Shown here piece after piece: positions 62,439-64,000 of a stretch of 64,000 nt of DNA. The notes under the pieces are model-generated. The model did no database searches, was not told the DNA's origin, and worked only from the letters and a program-made list of their open reading frames with translations. The stretch comes from G965237725 sp965237725 (lineage in GTDB: Bacteria > Pseudomonadota > Gammaproteobacteria > Arenicellales > Poriferihabitantaceae): NCBI GenBank assembly GCA_965237725.1, contig OZ250151.1:248001-312000 (forward strand), in the 5' to 3' direction. Each line of letters begins with the position of its first letter. Positions within the stretch are counted from its first letter, which is position 1. The position numbers were made by a program, and so were the translations under genes.

Positions 62439-63287
62439 ATGTCGCGTCAAATCATCATTGTACGGACCGAAAAAGGCGCGCTTTACGGCAATTATATCCG
62501 TAAAGAAATCAACCTGCTGGGTATCAAAAGTCGGCTATGCACGTCAAAGGAATTGACAGGATATGTGAAACGGCGAGGAATACAAAACGGCGATACGATT
62601 CTGCATTTCAGGACAGCGGGGCCCAAAATCAACCAGATAGCCAGGAACTGTGCGAAACGGGGATATCGTGTTATCAATACCCCTGAGGCGCTGGAAATTT
62701 CCAGCAACAAGCTCCTGACTGTATCCCACTTGGCGAGTCAGGGAATTAGAGTATCAAGGTCCGCTGAGTTCCCGAAGTCCGTGTGCCGGGAAGAACTTGA
62801 AACGCAATGGAGTGATTCCCGATTCGTGATTAAGCCTACTGTTGGAATAGGACAGGGAGCTTATTGCTTTCGCTCCCATGGGAAAGATCCAGACCTGGCC
62901 AAAAAGATTCGGAATGTCCCTGGAGAAAATTTGTTATTCCAAGAGTACGTAGATTACCAGAGAATATTCAGAGTAACGGTTGTTGATGGTGTTGCCATGG
63001 GCAAAGCCGTATTTATGGATGAACCCACAAAGTTGCGCTGGAAGGTGAGTGTTTGTTTGAATGACAAAATGAAACACGTTGATAGTCCGGACCCTCGCCT
63101 TTTGGATTATGCATTAGATGTTGCCAAAGCTTGCGGGCTAGAAATCGGATTCATCGATGTATTTCAATCGAGTGATGGATACATTCTTAGCGAGGTTAAT
63201 ACTGCCTGCTCTCTGATACAGCACGAACGGATGTCGGGTTTCAATATATCCAGGGAAATTGCGAAGTACCTTGTACGACAAATTTAA
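62439..63287 (+). CDS. ATP-grasp ligase (RimK/LysX-like)
   Basis: A 282-residue ATP-grasp protein. The N-terminal pre-ATP part (IIIVRTEKGALYGNYIRKEI) leads to NTPEALEISSNKLLTVSHLA (entry to the ATP-binding region), FVIKPTVGIGQGAYCF (phosphate loop), LLFQEYVDYQRIFRVTVVDG and the metal block GFIDVFQSSDGYILSEVNTA. This is the layout of enzymes that ligate a carboxylate to an amine or hydroxyl, including RimK, LysX and graspetide ligases. It is short compared with typical graspetide ligases (about 330). It is followed after 55 bases by a leader-like peptide and after that a second, different ATP-grasp gene. Confidence 0.85.
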   Translation: MSRQIIIVRTEKGALYGNYIRKEINLLGIKSRLCTSKELTGYVKRRGIQNGDTILHFRTAGPKINQIARNCAKRGYRVINTPEALEISSNKLLTVSHLASQGIRVSRSAEFPKSVCREELETQWSDSRFVIKPTVGIGQGAYCFRSHGKDPDLAKKIRNVPGENLLFQEYVDYQRIFRVTVVDGVAMGKAVFMDEPTKLRWKVSVCLNDKMKHVDSPDPRLLDYALDVAKACGLEIGFIDVFQSSDGYILSEVNTACSLIQHERMSGFNISREIAKYLVRQI

Positions 63288-63342
63288 TTGACCCTTTAAA
63301 CTATGCTATGATTATCTCGCCATACATCAAATGGGTGAAAAA

Positions 63343-63519
63343 ATGAGTAACGCAACAAACATGAAAAACGGGCGGCGTGAGCTGCTTCAATCCCTCGCTG
63401 CTACGGGAACGGTGATTACCTCTACAAATCTGGTTCCGGAAAAGTGGTTGAAACCGCTAATTGGTTTTGCATCGATCCCGGCTCATGCGGCGAGCACGGA
63501 ACCGGGTGACCCAGAGTAA
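63343..63519 (+). CDS. Small twin-arginine leader-like peptide, possible modified-peptide precursor
   Basis: A 58-residue protein from the ATG at 63343, chosen because GGTGAAAAA precedes it; an ATG at 63331 would add four residues. The order is NMKNGRRELLQSLAATG (twin-arginine-like), a moderately hydrophobic stretch, PEKWLKPLIGFASIPAHA, then the tail ASTEPGDPE. AHA fits a signal peptidase AxA site, leaving nine residues rich in Ser, Thr, Glu and Asp. Short proteins with W..P...PAHA ends are, as I recall, scattered in proteobacteria without known function. Between two ATP-grasp ligases it could be a precursor whose acidic and hydroxyl tail is linked. Confidence 0.6.
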   Translation: MSNATNMKNGRRELLQSLAATGTVITSTNLVPEKWLKPLIGFASIPAHAASTEPGDPE

Positions 63520-63582
63520 GAATAGATTCCATCCTTAAAACCAGATCACTTATATCTACATTCACCCAACAGATAGCCACGG

Positions 63583-64000
63583 ATGCTGGTTCACTGTTCT
63601 GGTAATTTTCACGCTAATGCCTATTTAAATGCTGCCGATGAATTAGGTTATCAATTCAGTAGCGTAACCGGCAAACCTGACCATTTCATAATTTACAACG
63701 GTACCAGAGAATTACGCCTTCATAATTCCTGGCTTGGTTGTAACGACTCTGAAGGTGAGCGGATCGCCAACGACAAGGAACTTACTCACAATATACTTAA
63801 GAAACGCGGTATTCCCGTACCTGATCAGAAGGTCTTTCTAGGGGTTAACGGATTTTCCCGAAGTTATGAGTTTGACGATATCTACAACTACGCCCAGAAA
63901 CACTATCCCGTAGTGGTAAAAACGCCATCAGAATCACTGGGTCGAGGCGTATTCGAAATGATTCAAAACGAAGATGAACTCACTGCAGCTCTGTCACAAT
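63583..64000 (+). CDS. Second ATP-grasp ligase, C-terminus cut by window edge
   Basis: An open frame from ATG 63583 to the window end (139 codons). The sequence reads MLVHCSGNFHANAYLNAADE, then ELRLHNSWLGCNDSEGERIA, NDKELTHNILKKRGIPVPDQ and YPVVVKTPSESLGRGVFEMI. The NDK...T..iL...GIPVP and VVVK...LGRGV blocks are those of cyanophycin-synthetase/GshAB-type ATP-grasp enzymes. It differs from the ATP-grasp at 62439. The start is bounded by a TAG at 63574, and no ribosome site is obvious. The remainder lies outside the window. Confidence 0.7.
   Translation, partial: MLVHCSGNFHANAYLNAADELGYQFSSVTGKPDHFIIYNGTRELRLHNSWLGCNDSEGERIANDKELTHNILKKRGIPVPDQKVFLGVNGFSRSYEFDDIYNYAQKHYPVVVKTPSESLGRGVFEMIQNEDELTAALSQ

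Overview
The window looks like a chromosomal segment of a gammaproteobacterium of moderate GC. The evidence is synteny: accB-accC-prmA-(zinc-ribbon/DUF3426)-dusB-fis, sdhCDAB followed by sdhE and a ygfX-like gene, accA-tilS-pyrG-kdsA-eno-ftsB, and gltX next to tRNA-Ala and tRNA-Glu. I cannot place it below class. Most of the left two thirds is housekeeping; the right third is accessory and contains repeats, broken genes and unusual proteins.

Layout. 1-5.2 kb (minus strand): purine synthesis (purE, cut by the window edge, then purD and purH) with a VanZ-like gene and a zinc-ribbon membrane protein between them. 5.3-11.1 kb (minus): fis, dusB, a DUF3426 protein, prmA, accC, accB, aroQ. 11.2-12.3 kb (plus): a glycoside-hydrolase-like gene with a frameshift. 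12.4-14.7 kb (minus): a three-gene group of a periplasmic solute-binding protein, a HAMP membrane stub and a DUF4388-like protein. 14.9-17.7 kb: an Lrp/AsnC regulator divergent from a sulfite reductase gene and its DUF934 partner. 17.7-20.8 kb: the remains of an EamA transporter, a choline-kinase-like gene, a type III ornithine/lysine decarboxylase and a second Lrp/AsnC regulator. 20.8-25.3 kb (minus): succinate dehydrogenase with three likely assembly factors around it. 25.3-27.7 kb (plus): ygfZ and a cupin-like protein of unknown function.

27.8-34.7 kb (minus): ftsB, eno, kdsA, pyrG, tilS, accA. 34.8-41.5 kb (minus): a membrane glycosyltransferase-like protein, pncC, a large M16 protease, and a sulfotransferase with two small membrane proteins. 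41.6-44.6 kb: an acyltransferase, an AEC transporter and a beta-propeller lipoprotein. 44.9-46.1 kb: a dense repeat region, with palindromic elements whose left end has been tandemly amplified and a duplicated segment carrying a terminator. Then come tRNA-Glu, tRNA-Ala and gltX. 47.9-56.1 kb: a secreted repeat protein, a TetR/RND/LolA-like/outer-membrane-barrel operon with a leaderless-looking promoter and overlapping operator, and a DUF3179 protein.

56.6-64 kb is the most unusual part. It holds a single ORF joining a BetI-like TetR regulator to a complete Rieske oxygenase, an NAD-dependent epimerase with an in-frame TGA, a small basic protein, recQ, and at the right edge a cassette in which two different ATP-grasp ligases flank a 58-residue twin-arginine leader-like peptide. 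That cassette is my best candidate for an undescribed peptide-modification system. Three broken genes (11.2, 17.7 and 59.0 kb) plus the repeats suggest ongoing gene decay. All family assignments come from reading the sequence; no database search was run.
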